Shown here piece after piece: positions 38,808-45,812 of a DNA stretch of 64,000 nt. The notes below the pieces were generated by a model. It worked only from the letters and a program-made list of their open reading frames with translations, was not told where the DNA came from and did no database searches. The position numbers and the translations under genes are program-made. Within the stretch, counting starts at the first letter, position 1; each line of letters opens with the position of its first letter. Source of the stretch: Methylobacterium adhaesivum (GTDB lineage Bacteria; Pseudomonadota; Alphaproteobacteria; Rhizobiales; Beijerinckiaceae). Where the stretch lies: positions 1 to 64,000 of the forward strand of contig NZ_BPQD01000002.1 of assembly GCF_022179065.1 (NCBI RefSeq). Direction: 5' to 3'.

Positions 38808-38867
38808 ACTTCGCGAAACGTCAAATAATTTTATAGTTCCTCAACGCTTGCGATGCGGTGCCGCATC
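38808..38867 (-). promoter_or_regulatory. Putative distal regulatory region of the sgaA operon
   Basis: In minus-strand order: dyad GATGCGG-TG-CCGCATC (38867-38852), TATAAA (38835-38830), then after 11 bp TTTCGCGAAGT (38818-38808). TATAAA and the 11-mer repeat the layout found before mtkA. They lie ~560 bp from the sgaA ATG and ~95-150 bp from the divergent gene at 38962, so which gene they serve is not settled by sequence. Confidence 0.45.
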
Positions 38868-38961
38868 ATGGGCGGCGGCGGAGCGCAGCCGGCCTGCGTC
38901 ATCAAAGTGATACGGGAATCCGGTTTGGGTCGCCCCGATGCAGAGCGGCGCGGAGACCACC

Positions 38962-39786
38962 ATGGGCGACGATTCGGAGACGACCATCCGGGTCCGCACC
39001 CTGTTCCTGTCGGACATGCACCTCGGCACCAAGGGGTGCCAGGCCGCCCTGCTCCTCGAATTTCTGCGCGACTACGATGCCGACGAGATCTACCTCGTGG
39101 GCGACATCGTCGACGGCTGGCAGCTCAAATCCGGCTGGTACTGGCCCCAGAGCCACAACGACGTGGTCCAGAAACTCCTGCGCAAGGTGCGCAAGGGCTC
39201 GAACCTCGTCTACGTGCCGGGCAACCACGACGAGTTCCTGCGGGACTACATCGGCCTCGCCTTCGGGGGCATCGAGGTCGCCGACCAGCGCCTGCACGTG
39301 GCGGCGGACGGCAAGCGCTACCTCGTGATCCACGGCGACCAGTTCGACATGGTGGTGCGCCACGCCCGCTGGCTCGCCTATCTCGGCGACGGCGCCTACA
39401 CGGCGGCGCTCTTCGTCAACACCCACTTGAACACCCTGCGCCGGCGCCTCGGCCTCGCCTACTGGTCTCTCTCGGCCTGGGCCAAGCTCCGGGTGAAGAA
39501 CGCCGTGAACTTCATCGGCAAGTTCGAGGAATTGCTCAGCGCCGAGGCCAAGCGCGTCGGGGCCGACGGGGTGATCTGCGGCCACATCCATCACGCGGCC
39601 AACCGTACCATCGGGGGCCTGACCTATCTGAACACCGGCGACTGGGTGGAATCCTGCACGGCCATCGTCGAGCATTACGACGGCACCATGGAGGTGCTGC
39701 ACTATCCCAGCATCGTGCGGGCACGGGCCGCCCGCGAGGACGCGCAGGCCGGGCAGCAGCCCGACGGCGCCAGGGCAGTTGCGTGA
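38962..39786 (+). CDS. LpxH-like metallophosphoesterase (UDP-2,3-diacylglucosamine diphosphatase family)
   Basis: 274 residues from the ATG at 38962 (GGAG at 38952-38955); 38938 is an alternative. Metal motifs are LFLSDMHLGTKGCQ (D-x-H), VGDIVDGW (G-D), VPGNHDEF (G-N-H-D), VIHGDQFD and CGHIHHAAN. It is of the membrane-proximal LpxH/YbbF-like group. Alphaproteobacteria usually make lipid A through LpxI, so this one may act on another lipid head group. A glycosyltransferase starts 10 bp downstream; the pair is conserved in Rhizobiales and probably works in glycolipid synthesis (inference). Confidence 0.85.
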   Translation: MGDDSETTIRVRTLFLSDMHLGTKGCQAALLLEFLRDYDADEIYLVGDIVDGWQLKSGWYWPQSHNDVVQKLLRKVRKGSNLVYVPGNHDEFLRDYIGLAFGGIEVADQRLHVAADGKRYLVIHGDQFDMVVRHARWLAYLGDGAYTAALFVNTHLNTLRRRLGLAYWSLSAWAKLRVKNAVNFIGKFEELLSAEAKRVGADGVICGHIHHAANRTIGGLTYLNTGDWVESCTAIVEHYDGTMEVLHYPSIVRARAAREDAQAGQQPDGARAVA

Positions 39787-39796
39787 GGGCCGTGGC

Positions 39797-40894
39797 GTGA
39801 GGCTCCTCATCGCCACGGATGCCTGGGCTCCCCAGGTCAATGGCGTCGTGCGCTCCCTCGAGCACATGGCGGCGGCGGGCACGGCGCTCGGCATCGAGAC
39901 GGTGTTCCTGACCCACCGGGATTTCGCCTCGGTGCCCCTGCCGGGCTACCCCGAGATCCGCCTGTCCTGCGCGACGCGCGGCGCCGTCGCCCGGCGCTGG
40001 GGCGATCTGCGGCCGACCCACGTCCACATCGCCACGGAGGGCACCGTCGGCTACGCAACGCGGCGCCACTGCCTCGCGCAAGGCCGACCCTTTACCACGA
40101 GCTATCACACCCGGTTTCCCGAATACCTCGCTGCCCGCGCGCCCGTGCCGGAGTCCTGGAGCTATGCCTGGCTCCGCCGGTTCCACGGGGCCGCGAACGG
40201 CACCATGGTCAGCACACCGTCCCTCGAACGCGACCTCACGGGGCGCGGCTTCACCAACCTCATGCGCTGGACGCGGGGGGTGGACACGGATCTGTTCCGG
40301 CCAGACGCCGCCGGGGCGGACCCCCTCGCCGGATTGCCGCGACCGATCTTCCTGTTCGTCGGGCGCCTCGCCGTTGAGAAGAACATCGCGGCCTTCCTGA
40401 AGCTCGACCTGCCCGGCTCGAAGGTAATGGTGGGCGATGGACCGGACCGGGCGCGCCTCGCCGCCCTCGCCCCGGACGCGCATTTTCTCGGCACCCGCAC
40501 GGGCGCGGCCCTGGCGGCGGTCTATGCCGCCTCCGACGTGTTCGTGTTCCCGAGCCTCACGGACACGTTCGGCATCGTGCTGCTGGAGGCCCTTGCCTGC
40601 GGCGTGCCGGTGGCGGCCTATCCGGTCACCGGCCCCCTCGACGTCATCGGCGGCACCGATGCGGGGGTGCTCGACACCGACCTGCGCCGGGCAGCCCTCG
40701 CGGCCCTGGCGATCCCGCGCGAGCGGTGCCGACGGGAAGCCCTGCGCTACACCTGGGCTGAGAGCGCGCGGCAGTTCTTCGGCAACATCGCGCTCGCCCA
40801 TGACCGGCCAAGCCGAACGGTGTCCCTGGGCTCCGCCCTGGACCCGCGACGGGCTCGCCCTTCGAACCCCGGATTCCGTAGCAACGGTGGGTGA
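39797..40894 (+). CDS. GT4-family glycosyltransferase
   Basis: 365 residues from a GTG at 39797 with GAGGG upstream; a TTG at 39779 overlaps the previous gene. LLIATDAWAPQVNGVVRSLEHMA begins the first Rossmann domain, FLFVGRLAVEKNI the second, and FVFPSLTDTFGIVLLEALACGVPVAAY holds the nucleotide-sugar E-x7-E motif. It resembles GDP-mannose-dependent or glycolipid transferases. The last ~20 residues (SLGSALDPRRARPSNPG) are encoded by a reversed family II repeat, so the native C-terminus was probably altered. It is likely coupled to the metallophosphoesterase. Confidence 0.88.
   Translation: MRLLIATDAWAPQVNGVVRSLEHMAAAGTALGIETVFLTHRDFASVPLPGYPEIRLSCATRGAVARRWGDLRPTHVHIATEGTVGYATRRHCLAQGRPFTTSYHTRFPEYLAARAPVPESWSYAWLRRFHGAANGTMVSTPSLERDLTGRGFTNLMRWTRGVDTDLFRPDAAGADPLAGLPRPIFLFVGRLAVEKNIAAFLKLDLPGSKVMVGDGPDRARLAALAPDAHFLGTRTGAALAAVYAASDVFVFPSLTDTFGIVLLEALACGVPVAAYPVTGPLDVIGGTDAGVLDTDLRRAALAALAIPRERCRREALRYTWAESARQFFGNIALAHDRPSRTVSLGSALDPRRARPSNPGFRSNGG
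40817..40880 (-). repeat. Family II REP-like element, unit B reversed, inside a coding region
   Basis: CCCTGGGCTCCGCCCTGG and, after GACCCGCGA, CGGGCTCGCCCTTCGAACC. On the minus strand this reads as unit B (GGTTCGAAGGG, CCCGTCGCGGGTCCAGGG). It lies wholly inside the annotated 3' end of the GT4 gene. Confidence 0.75.
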
Positions 40895-40948
40895 CTCCGG
40901 CGAGGCGGGCTGGCAGGGTCCGGCCCCGTTCCGACACCGCGTCCCGCC

Positions 40949-41584
40949 ATGCCCCCGTTCGATCCCGATTTCGCGAACACCTATCCGGCCGTCATCGGCT
41001 GCGACGAGGTCGGGCGCGGTGCCCTGTGCGGTCCCGTCGTGGTGGCGGCGGTGTGGTTCGATCCACTGGTGTTTCCCCGCGAAATCCTGGCCGCCCTCGA
41101 CGATTCGAAGAAGCTCAAGCGGGCCGAGCGCGAGCGCTTGACGCCCCTCATCCGCCTCCATGCGCGGGTGACGCTCGCTGCCGGATCGCGGGCGCTGGTC
41201 GACCGGATCAACGTGCGCGCCGCCACCCTCGACGCCATGGCCCGCGCCGTCCACCGCCTCGGCCTCGATGCCCCCGTGCTCGTCGACGGCCGCGACGCGA
41301 TTCCGGGCCTTCCGCAGTCCACGGCGGTGGTCGGCGGCGACCGTCTGGTGCCGCAGATCGCCGCCGCCTCCATCGTCGCCAAGACCGTGCGGGACCGTGC
41401 GATGCGGTCCCTCGCCCGGCGCCACCCGGCCTATGGCTGGGACAGCAACGTCGGCTACGGCACCAAGGTGCATCTGGCGGGACTGAGTGTACGCGGCCGC
41501 TCGGCGCATCATCGCATGAGCTTCACCCGCGCCTACGAACCAAGCGCTGGTTTTGCCGATATGGATACCGGTTCGCCGAAGTAG
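40949..41584 (+). CDS. rnhB: Ribonuclease HII
   Basis: 211 residues. The first catalytic pair is in VIGCDEVGRGALCGPVV (D19, E20). LDDSKKL, VLVDGRD and AAASIVAKTVRDRAM carry the remaining conserved positions, and the end shows HPAYGWDSNVGYGTKVH. It removes RNA from RNA/DNA hybrids and single ribonucleotides. It starts 54 bp after the glycosyltransferase stop. Confidence 0.95.
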   Translation: MPPFDPDFANTYPAVIGCDEVGRGALCGPVVVAAVWFDPLVFPREILAALDDSKKLKRAERERLTPLIRLHARVTLAAGSRALVDRINVRAATLDAMARAVHRLGLDAPVLVDGRDAIPGLPQSTAVVGGDRLVPQIAAASIVAKTVRDRAMRSLARRHPAYGWDSNVGYGTKVHLAGLSVRGRSAHHRMSFTRAYEPSAGFADMDTGSPK

Positions 41585-41859
41585 CGAGCGTCACATCACG
41601 GGCGATGGGATGCTTCCTTTGATCCAAGGATCAGGGAACGCGCCGAGAGCTCCACCGCGACCAGACCGGCGAGGTAAGACATCGCGTGCGACCCTTCGGC
41701 AGATGTCAGGGAAGTCCGCTTGCAGACAGTAGATACAGCAAGGGTCGAAGACTGCTTCGAGAGAAATGCAGAGAAGCGGACCATAAATATATACAGGACG
41801 TTTTCAGGAGTAAAGCAAAGCTTATAATCGGAAAAATGTACAAAGAAAAATACCCAGAA
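41585..41859. other. AT-rich, gene-poor junction between rnhB and blh
   Basis: 275 bp. A small dyad TGATCC-AA-GGATCA (41620-41633) may terminate rnhB. From about 41770 the sequence becomes markedly AT-rich (ATAAATATATACAGG, GGAAAAATGTACAAAG) and stays so into the last codons of blh. A 69-codon open frame at 41686-41895 runs through blh and is not supported. Confidence 0.55.
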
Positions 41860-42789
41860 CTATTTTTGAAATCTACTCACAATCCGGTCGAGTAGCACGT
41901 GCGGCACGGTCAAGGCCGACAGCATCTGCAGGGTGAGGCATAGCAGTGTGGCGGCGGAGGTGTTCGCGCCAGCGGCGTAGAGTGGCCAGAGAGCTGCGCC
42001 GAGCAGGAGCGTCAGTCCGAACACCGGCAGCGCAGCGCGGACGGCCTTGTCCATCGTGTCGACGCCGGGAGCCCGAATCGGGTCACGCACCAAGGCGCGC
42101 ATGTGCCGCGGAGCGTGCAGGCCGATGAAGTACAGGGTGAAGGCCGTCAGCGGTGGCAGGAGCGCGAACGCGACGGCCAAGGCGGCCATCTCGACCGGCA
42201 CGGCACCTCGGCGGCGATGAACCAGAAGCCAGACGACGGCGAGAATGAGCCAAAGCCAAGCGGCGGCCACCCACCAGCCAACGAGGTGTGGCATCGGCAC
42301 ACGCGTGACGGCCGCGAACAGGCCAGCGGTCTCGTCCGGTCGCAGCAGCGCCGGCAGGGCGATCGGCAGCCCGCCGCGCACCAGGGCCTCGAACGGCCGG
42401 CCCGGGCCGGCATCCTCTTCGCCGAAATGCAGGACCGACAGGGCGAGGAAGCCCGCCAAGGCCGCCATCGGGGCAAGCTGCCAGGCGAGCAGCACCAGGG
42501 CCGCAAGGCCAAGATACGGCAGCGCGAAGACACCGAACCAGACCCGTCCATAGCGCGGGCGCAGCAGGGCGGCGGCGACGGCCCCGTCGAGGGCGCCGTG
42601 CGGGACACCAAGCCCGATCACCAGGGCGAGGGCTACGAGCCAAGAGGCCTCGCGCGGCAGGGCCGCGGAGGCCGCGAGGGCGATCGTCAGGGCGGCGCCC
42701 GTGAGGAGGCGGAGCCCCTCCGGAGCGCGACTGCGGCAGCTCGCTCGCGCAGGGCTCACAAGAGCAGGGAGGACGGCGCGAGCGACCAT
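41860..42789 (-). CDS. blh: Brp/Blh-family beta-carotene 15,15'-dioxygenase
   Basis: 309 residues from the ATG at 42789, 4 bp after the rhodopsin stop. About eight membrane helices. The metal-binding family motifs are present: GVPHGALDGAV (H64, D68), SVLHFGEEDAG, YFIGLHAPRHM and VPHVLLDRIVSRF. It cleaves beta-carotene into two retinals, the rhodopsin chromophore. The last codons lie in AT-rich DNA, so its 3' end sits at a composition boundary. No carotenoid genes are in the window. Confidence 0.92.
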   Translation of the reverse strand: MVARAVLPALVSPARASCRSRAPEGLRLLTGAALTIALAASAALPREASWLVALALVIGLGVPHGALDGAVAAALLRPRYGRVWFGVFALPYLGLAALVLLAWQLAPMAALAGFLALSVLHFGEEDAGPGRPFEALVRGGLPIALPALLRPDETAGLFAAVTRVPMPHLVGWWVAAAWLWLILAVVWLLVHRRRGAVPVEMAALAVAFALLPPLTAFTLYFIGLHAPRHMRALVRDPIRAPGVDTMDKAVRAALPVFGLTLLLGAALWPLYAAGANTSAATLLCLTLQMLSALTVPHVLLDRIVSRFQK

Positions 42790-42793
42790 GGGA

Positions 42794-43546
42794 TCAGGCC
42801 GCGCGGCGCAGCGGTTTGGCCGTGGTCCCGCTCTCAACCAAGTCCCGGTCGACGGCCCGTGTCGTCTCAATGGTGGCCATCACACCGTACACAACCTTTG
42901 CAGTCAGGTCCGAGAGCGCGACGACGGCCAGGGCCACGGTCGGCGACAGAAGGCCGAGGCCGTCCTGACCAACGAGGAGCACTGCAGGATAGATGCACCA
43001 GACGACGGTCAGGAACACGGCGTTACGCCGGAAAGCGGACTGGACGTCGGCGCGCTCCGCGGCGTTCTCCTCACGCAGCTGGACGAAGATTCCGTAGAAC
43101 ACGGCCAGGAAGGCGCCGCAGGAGATGGCGAACCAGGTCCACTTGATCCAGGCGACCGTCGACAGTCCGAAGGCCAACGCCGTCACGATCATGATGAGGT
43201 CGGACCCGATCAGGCCCCAGACGATGGCCGGTCGGCGCATTCCCGAATGCATCGCGGTGCGGGCGAGGCCGAGGAGAAGCAGGGGCGTGGTGAAGATCCA
43301 ATCGATGTAGCGGGCGAAGTAGAACTGACGCGCGACATCGGCGGCGTCCGGACCGGCCGGGAGGATGATGCTGCCCTGCCCGGTCGCCATGGCGAAGTAG
43401 GAGCAGGCTGCGATGATCGGCACGATCCCGTGGATGATGCCATCGGCTTCCTCGGCGCGCGTCCGCCCCTTCGCGAGAAACAGGATCGCGGCGGCACCTG
43501 CCGCCATGCCGGCGAAGCCGAGCCATAGCCAGAACTGAGGCGTCAT
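42794..43546 (-). CDS. Light-driven proton-pump-type microbial rhodopsin, DTG motif
   Basis: 250 residues, seven helices. Helix C reads R79-Y-I-D82-W83-I-F-T86-T-P-L-L-L-L-G93, so the acceptor Asp and Thr are kept but the cytoplasmic donor position is Gly. Helix G carries D213 and the retinal lysine K217 (LSDLTAKVVYG). Helix F keeps W183 and Y186-P187. L90 at the spectral-tuning position predicts green absorption. F139 occupies the site that is Gly in antenna-binding xanthorhodopsins, so no carotenoid antenna is expected. A DTG group of proton pumps has been described; the pump function is inferred from it. Confidence 0.93.
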   Translation of the reverse strand: MTPQFWLWLGFAGMAAGAAAILFLAKGRTRAEEADGIIHGIVPIIAACSYFAMATGQGSIILPAGPDAADVARQFYFARYIDWIFTTPLLLLGLARTAMHSGMRRPAIVWGLIGSDLIMIVTALAFGLSTVAWIKWTWFAISCGAFLAVFYGIFVQLREENAAERADVQSAFRRNAVFLTVVWCIYPAVLLVGQDGLGLLSPTVALAVVALSDLTAKVVYGVMATIETTRAVDRDLVESGTTAKPLRRAA

Positions 43547-43908
43547 CAGAATTCTCGTTGGAGCAGGGATGAAATTGGCGGCACGTACGTGCTGCCCCTG
43601 CCCAAGCGGTTTCAATGCGGATTGTTGCCTGGCACACCGCTCACAGTCACGTGAGGTTCAACGCCATGCGGCGGTATTGCGCCGACGCTTCGAGCCGGTT
43701 TGGTTCGAGGCTTCATCGAGCACTATGGTCAACGCATGCTTTATGAGCTTGCGGAAGTGTTCCGAATAACACTCCAGCACGGACGCTAAGGTTTGCTTCG
43801 ATGGTGAAGTCGGATTGAAATCGAAACGCCTGCCCGTGGCCAAAGGGCCAGGGTCCGGTTTCCAGCCTCAACGGCCATTTGCAGGCTCAAGTTTATCCGA
43901 CTTAAGCC
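43547..43908. other. Intergenic region upstream of the rhodopsin gene
   Basis: 362 bp holding the palindrome at 43577-43596 and otherwise mixed-composition sequence. A short open frame at 43658-43843 (minus) has no RBS or recognisable homology; it could be a decayed gene. The stretch separates the module from the convergently placed 3' end of the radical SAM gene. Confidence 0.5.
43577..43596 (-). promoter_or_regulatory. Near-perfect 20-bp palindrome upstream of the rhodopsin gene
   Basis: GCACGTACGTGC (43581-43592) is a perfect 12-bp palindrome, extended by GGC/GCC arms. It lies 35-50 bp upstream of the rhodopsin ATG, a place where a dimeric repressor would act. No regulator gene is adjacent. 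No convincing -35/-10 pair was found. Confidence 0.35.
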
Positions 43909-45039
43909 CTAGAACAAGCAAAGCTGGTCCGTCGGTCGAGCGAAAAGGTCCGTCCGAAGCCGTAAGCGGTCTTCCGGATAGCCGAGGCGGCGGCGGGCGA
44001 GGCGCATGCGCTGCACGATGAGCCCGGCGTAAGCGCCAGTGCCGACCATGCGGTGGCCGTACTCCGCGTCGTAAGCCCGGCCGCCCCGGGCCTGACGCAC
44101 CAGGGACATCACGTGGGCGCGCCGCCCCGGATAATGCTCTGCGAACCAGTCGTCCACGAGGGCATCGAGTTCGTGGGGCAGGCGAAGGAGCACATGGCTT
44201 GCCTCCCGGGCGCCCCGTTCCCGCGCTTCGCCCAAGATCGCCTCGATCTCGTGGTCGTTGAGCGACGGGATTACCGGGGCGGCGATGACCATGACGGGGA
44301 TACCCGCCGCGCTCAGGCGTTCGATGGCCTCCAGGCGCTTTTTCGGATGCGGCGCGCGCGGCTCCAGGCGGCGGGCAAGGTCGGGGTCGAGGGTGGTGAC
44401 CGACACGGCGACCTTCACGAGGTCGTCACGGGCCAGATCCGCGAGGAGGTCGAGGTCGCGCACCACGAGGTTCGACTTGGTGACGATCCCCACGGGGTGC
44501 CGGAACCGCGCCAGCACTTCCAAGATGCCCCGCGTCAGGCGGTGCTCACGCTCGATGGGCTGGTACGGGTCCGTGGCGGTCCCGAGGGCGATGGTCGCCG
44601 GCCGGTAAGCGGGCGCCGACAGTTCGGCCGTCAGGAGGCGGACCGCATCCGGCTTGTGGAACAGCTTCGTCTCGAAATCGAGGCCGGGCGAGAGACCGAC
44701 ATAGGCGTGGTTCGGTCGGGCGAAGCAGTAGACGCAGCCATGCTCGCAGCCGCGATAGGGGTTGATCGAGCGGTCGAACGAGATGTCGGGCGAGGTGTTG
44801 CGGGTGATGAGGGTGCGGGCGCGCTCCGCCGTCACCACCGTGCGCAAGTGAGCCGGGGCATCCGCCGCCCAACCGTCGTCGAAGAGCTCCCGCCGCGTCG
44901 CCTCGAACCGTCCGTCTGGATTGGCGGTGGCGCCCCGGCCGCGGCGAGTTTCGGCCGGCCGGGTGGTGGACGGGAGACGGCGCGACGCACCTTCGTCCTC
45001 CGACTCCGCCCGTCCGGCCCCGGATACGCCGCGCGACAT
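43909..45039 (-). CDS. PA0069-family radical SAM protein
   Basis: 376 residues. The radical SAM cluster is C98-x3-C102-x2-C105 in YRGCEHGCVYCFARPNH, after an N-terminal Arg-rich region. ALGTATDPYQPIEREHRLTRG, FRHPVGIVTKSNLVVRDLDLL and SVTTLDPDLARRLEPRAPHPKKRLEAI are conserved blocks of the COG1533 (SplB-related) group. The reaction is unknown; it is not a proven DNA repair lyase. Single gene, start at 45039. Confidence 0.85.
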   Translation of the reverse strand: MSRGVSGAGRAESEDEGASRRLPSTTRPAETRRGRGATANPDGRFEATRRELFDDGWAADAPAHLRTVVTAERARTLITRNTSPDISFDRSINPYRGCEHGCVYCFARPNHAYVGLSPGLDFETKLFHKPDAVRLLTAELSAPAYRPATIALGTATDPYQPIEREHRLTRGILEVLARFRHPVGIVTKSNLVVRDLDLLADLARDDLVKVAVSVTTLDPDLARRLEPRAPHPKKRLEAIERLSAAGIPVMVIAAPVIPSLNDHEIEAILGEARERGAREASHVLLRLPHELDALVDDWFAEHYPGRRAHVMSLVRQARGGRAYDAEYGHRMVGTGAYAGLIVQRMRLARRRLGYPEDRLRLRTDLFARPTDQLCLF

Positions 45040-45204
45040 CTCGTTCTCCGCTCCCGCATCTACGAGAACATATCACGAACATATGACCACGTCCCTGCAC
45101 ATAATCCGGGCATCGGGGCGTTTCGATCTTCGACGGCGCGACAGAGGTGGGATTACGACCTGCGCGACGGCTTCAGTTGTGGCGAAAATACGCTATGCGC
45201 GGGC

Positions 45205-45726
45205 ATGATTTCCGCTCTCATCCATGTGGCGCGGCCGGCCGATCCCGATTCCATCGACCAGCTCGCCGATACGCTGGGCGCCCTCGTGGCAGGTGTCGCC
45301 GCCGGACTCGTGGGCGATGCGGTCATCGTCGCGTCGAGCCATACCGCCGCCATCGATACCGTCGCCGAAGCGACGGGGGCCAAGCTCGTCCTGCGTCAGC
45401 ACGGGGGGTCGGCGTGGTCGGCGGGCGCGAAGGCGGCGCGGCGCGACTGGGTGCTGTGCCTCGAAGCCGGGGACGTGCCGGCCGAAGGCTGGATCCGCAT
45501 CCTCGACCGCTTCATCGGCACGGCGCGGCCGGACATGACGCTCGCGCGCCTGCGCCGGCCCCATGCGGGCCTGCCCGCCCGCCTCGTGGCGCGGGGTGAG
45601 GGTGTCATCGGCGTCGGGGCGCCGCGCGCCGGCGACCTCGTGCGCCGCGAGCGCCTGCTTGCTGGTCCGCGTTTCGTCCACCGGGTGAAAGCCCGCACGC
45701 TGACGGCCCGCCTCGAACGATCCTGA
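45205..45726 (+). CDS. Small glycosyltransferase-like protein (GT-A N-terminal part)
   Basis: 173 residues. ISALIHVARPADPDSIDQLADTLGALVAGVAAGLVGDAVIV and KAARRDWVLCLEAGDVPAEGWI resemble the nucleotide-binding half of GT2 enzymes (the D-x-D position is replaced by EAGD). The catalytic second half of a full GT2 is missing, so activity is doubtful. Similar short proteins are annotated as glycosyltransferases in Methylobacterium. Start chosen as the first ATG before the conserved part; no strong RBS. It diverges from the radical SAM gene. Confidence 0.6.
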   Translation: MISALIHVARPADPDSIDQLADTLGALVAGVAAGLVGDAVIVASSHTAAIDTVAEATGAKLVLRQHGGSAWSAGAKAARRDWVLCLEAGDVPAEGWIRILDRFIGTARPDMTLARLRRPHAGLPARLVARGEGVIGVGAPRAGDLVRRERLLAGPRFVHRVKARTLTARLERS

Positions 45727-45743
45727 GGATCGCAAGCCCATCT

Positions 45744-45798
45744 CCGGGGTTCGAAGGGTCAGCCCTTCGCGGGTCCAGGGCAGAGCCCAGGAAGACCT
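45744..45798 (+). repeat. Family II REP-like element, single unit B
   Basis: GGGGTTCGAAGGGTCAGCCC, then TTCGCGGGTCCAGGG and CAGAGCCCAGG: two stem-loops between the convergent genes at 45205 and 45813. Confidence 0.8.
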
Positions 45799-45812
45799 GT
45801 CGGAAGTCCGCG

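Larger units (their letters stand above)
38249..38961. other. Large divergent intergenic region, sgaA / metallophosphoesterase
   Basis: 713 bp. From sgaA outward it holds a tandem duplication (38300-38394), a hairpin CCCCGATGC/GCATCGGGG (38561-38584), GC-rich sequence without convincing coding, then an AT-rich patch at 38790-38845 containing the TTTCGCGAAGT/TATAAA signals. Open frames crossing it have no RBS and no conserved sequence. Confidence 0.6.

Noticed and set aside
38388-38828. Open frames across the sgaA upstream region on both strands
   Set aside because: They lack RBS, have Arg/Pro-rich shadow composition and overlap the duplication and hairpins; the region was kept as regulatory.
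41686-41895. A 69-codon plus-strand frame at the rnhB-blh junction
   Set aside because: No RBS, overlaps the blh 3' end on the other strand, and no recognisable sequence; treated as non-coding.
43658-43843. A 61-codon minus-strand frame upstream of the rhodopsin gene
   Set aside because: No RBS or family resemblance. A decayed transposase was considered but no catalytic motif or terminal repeats are visible.
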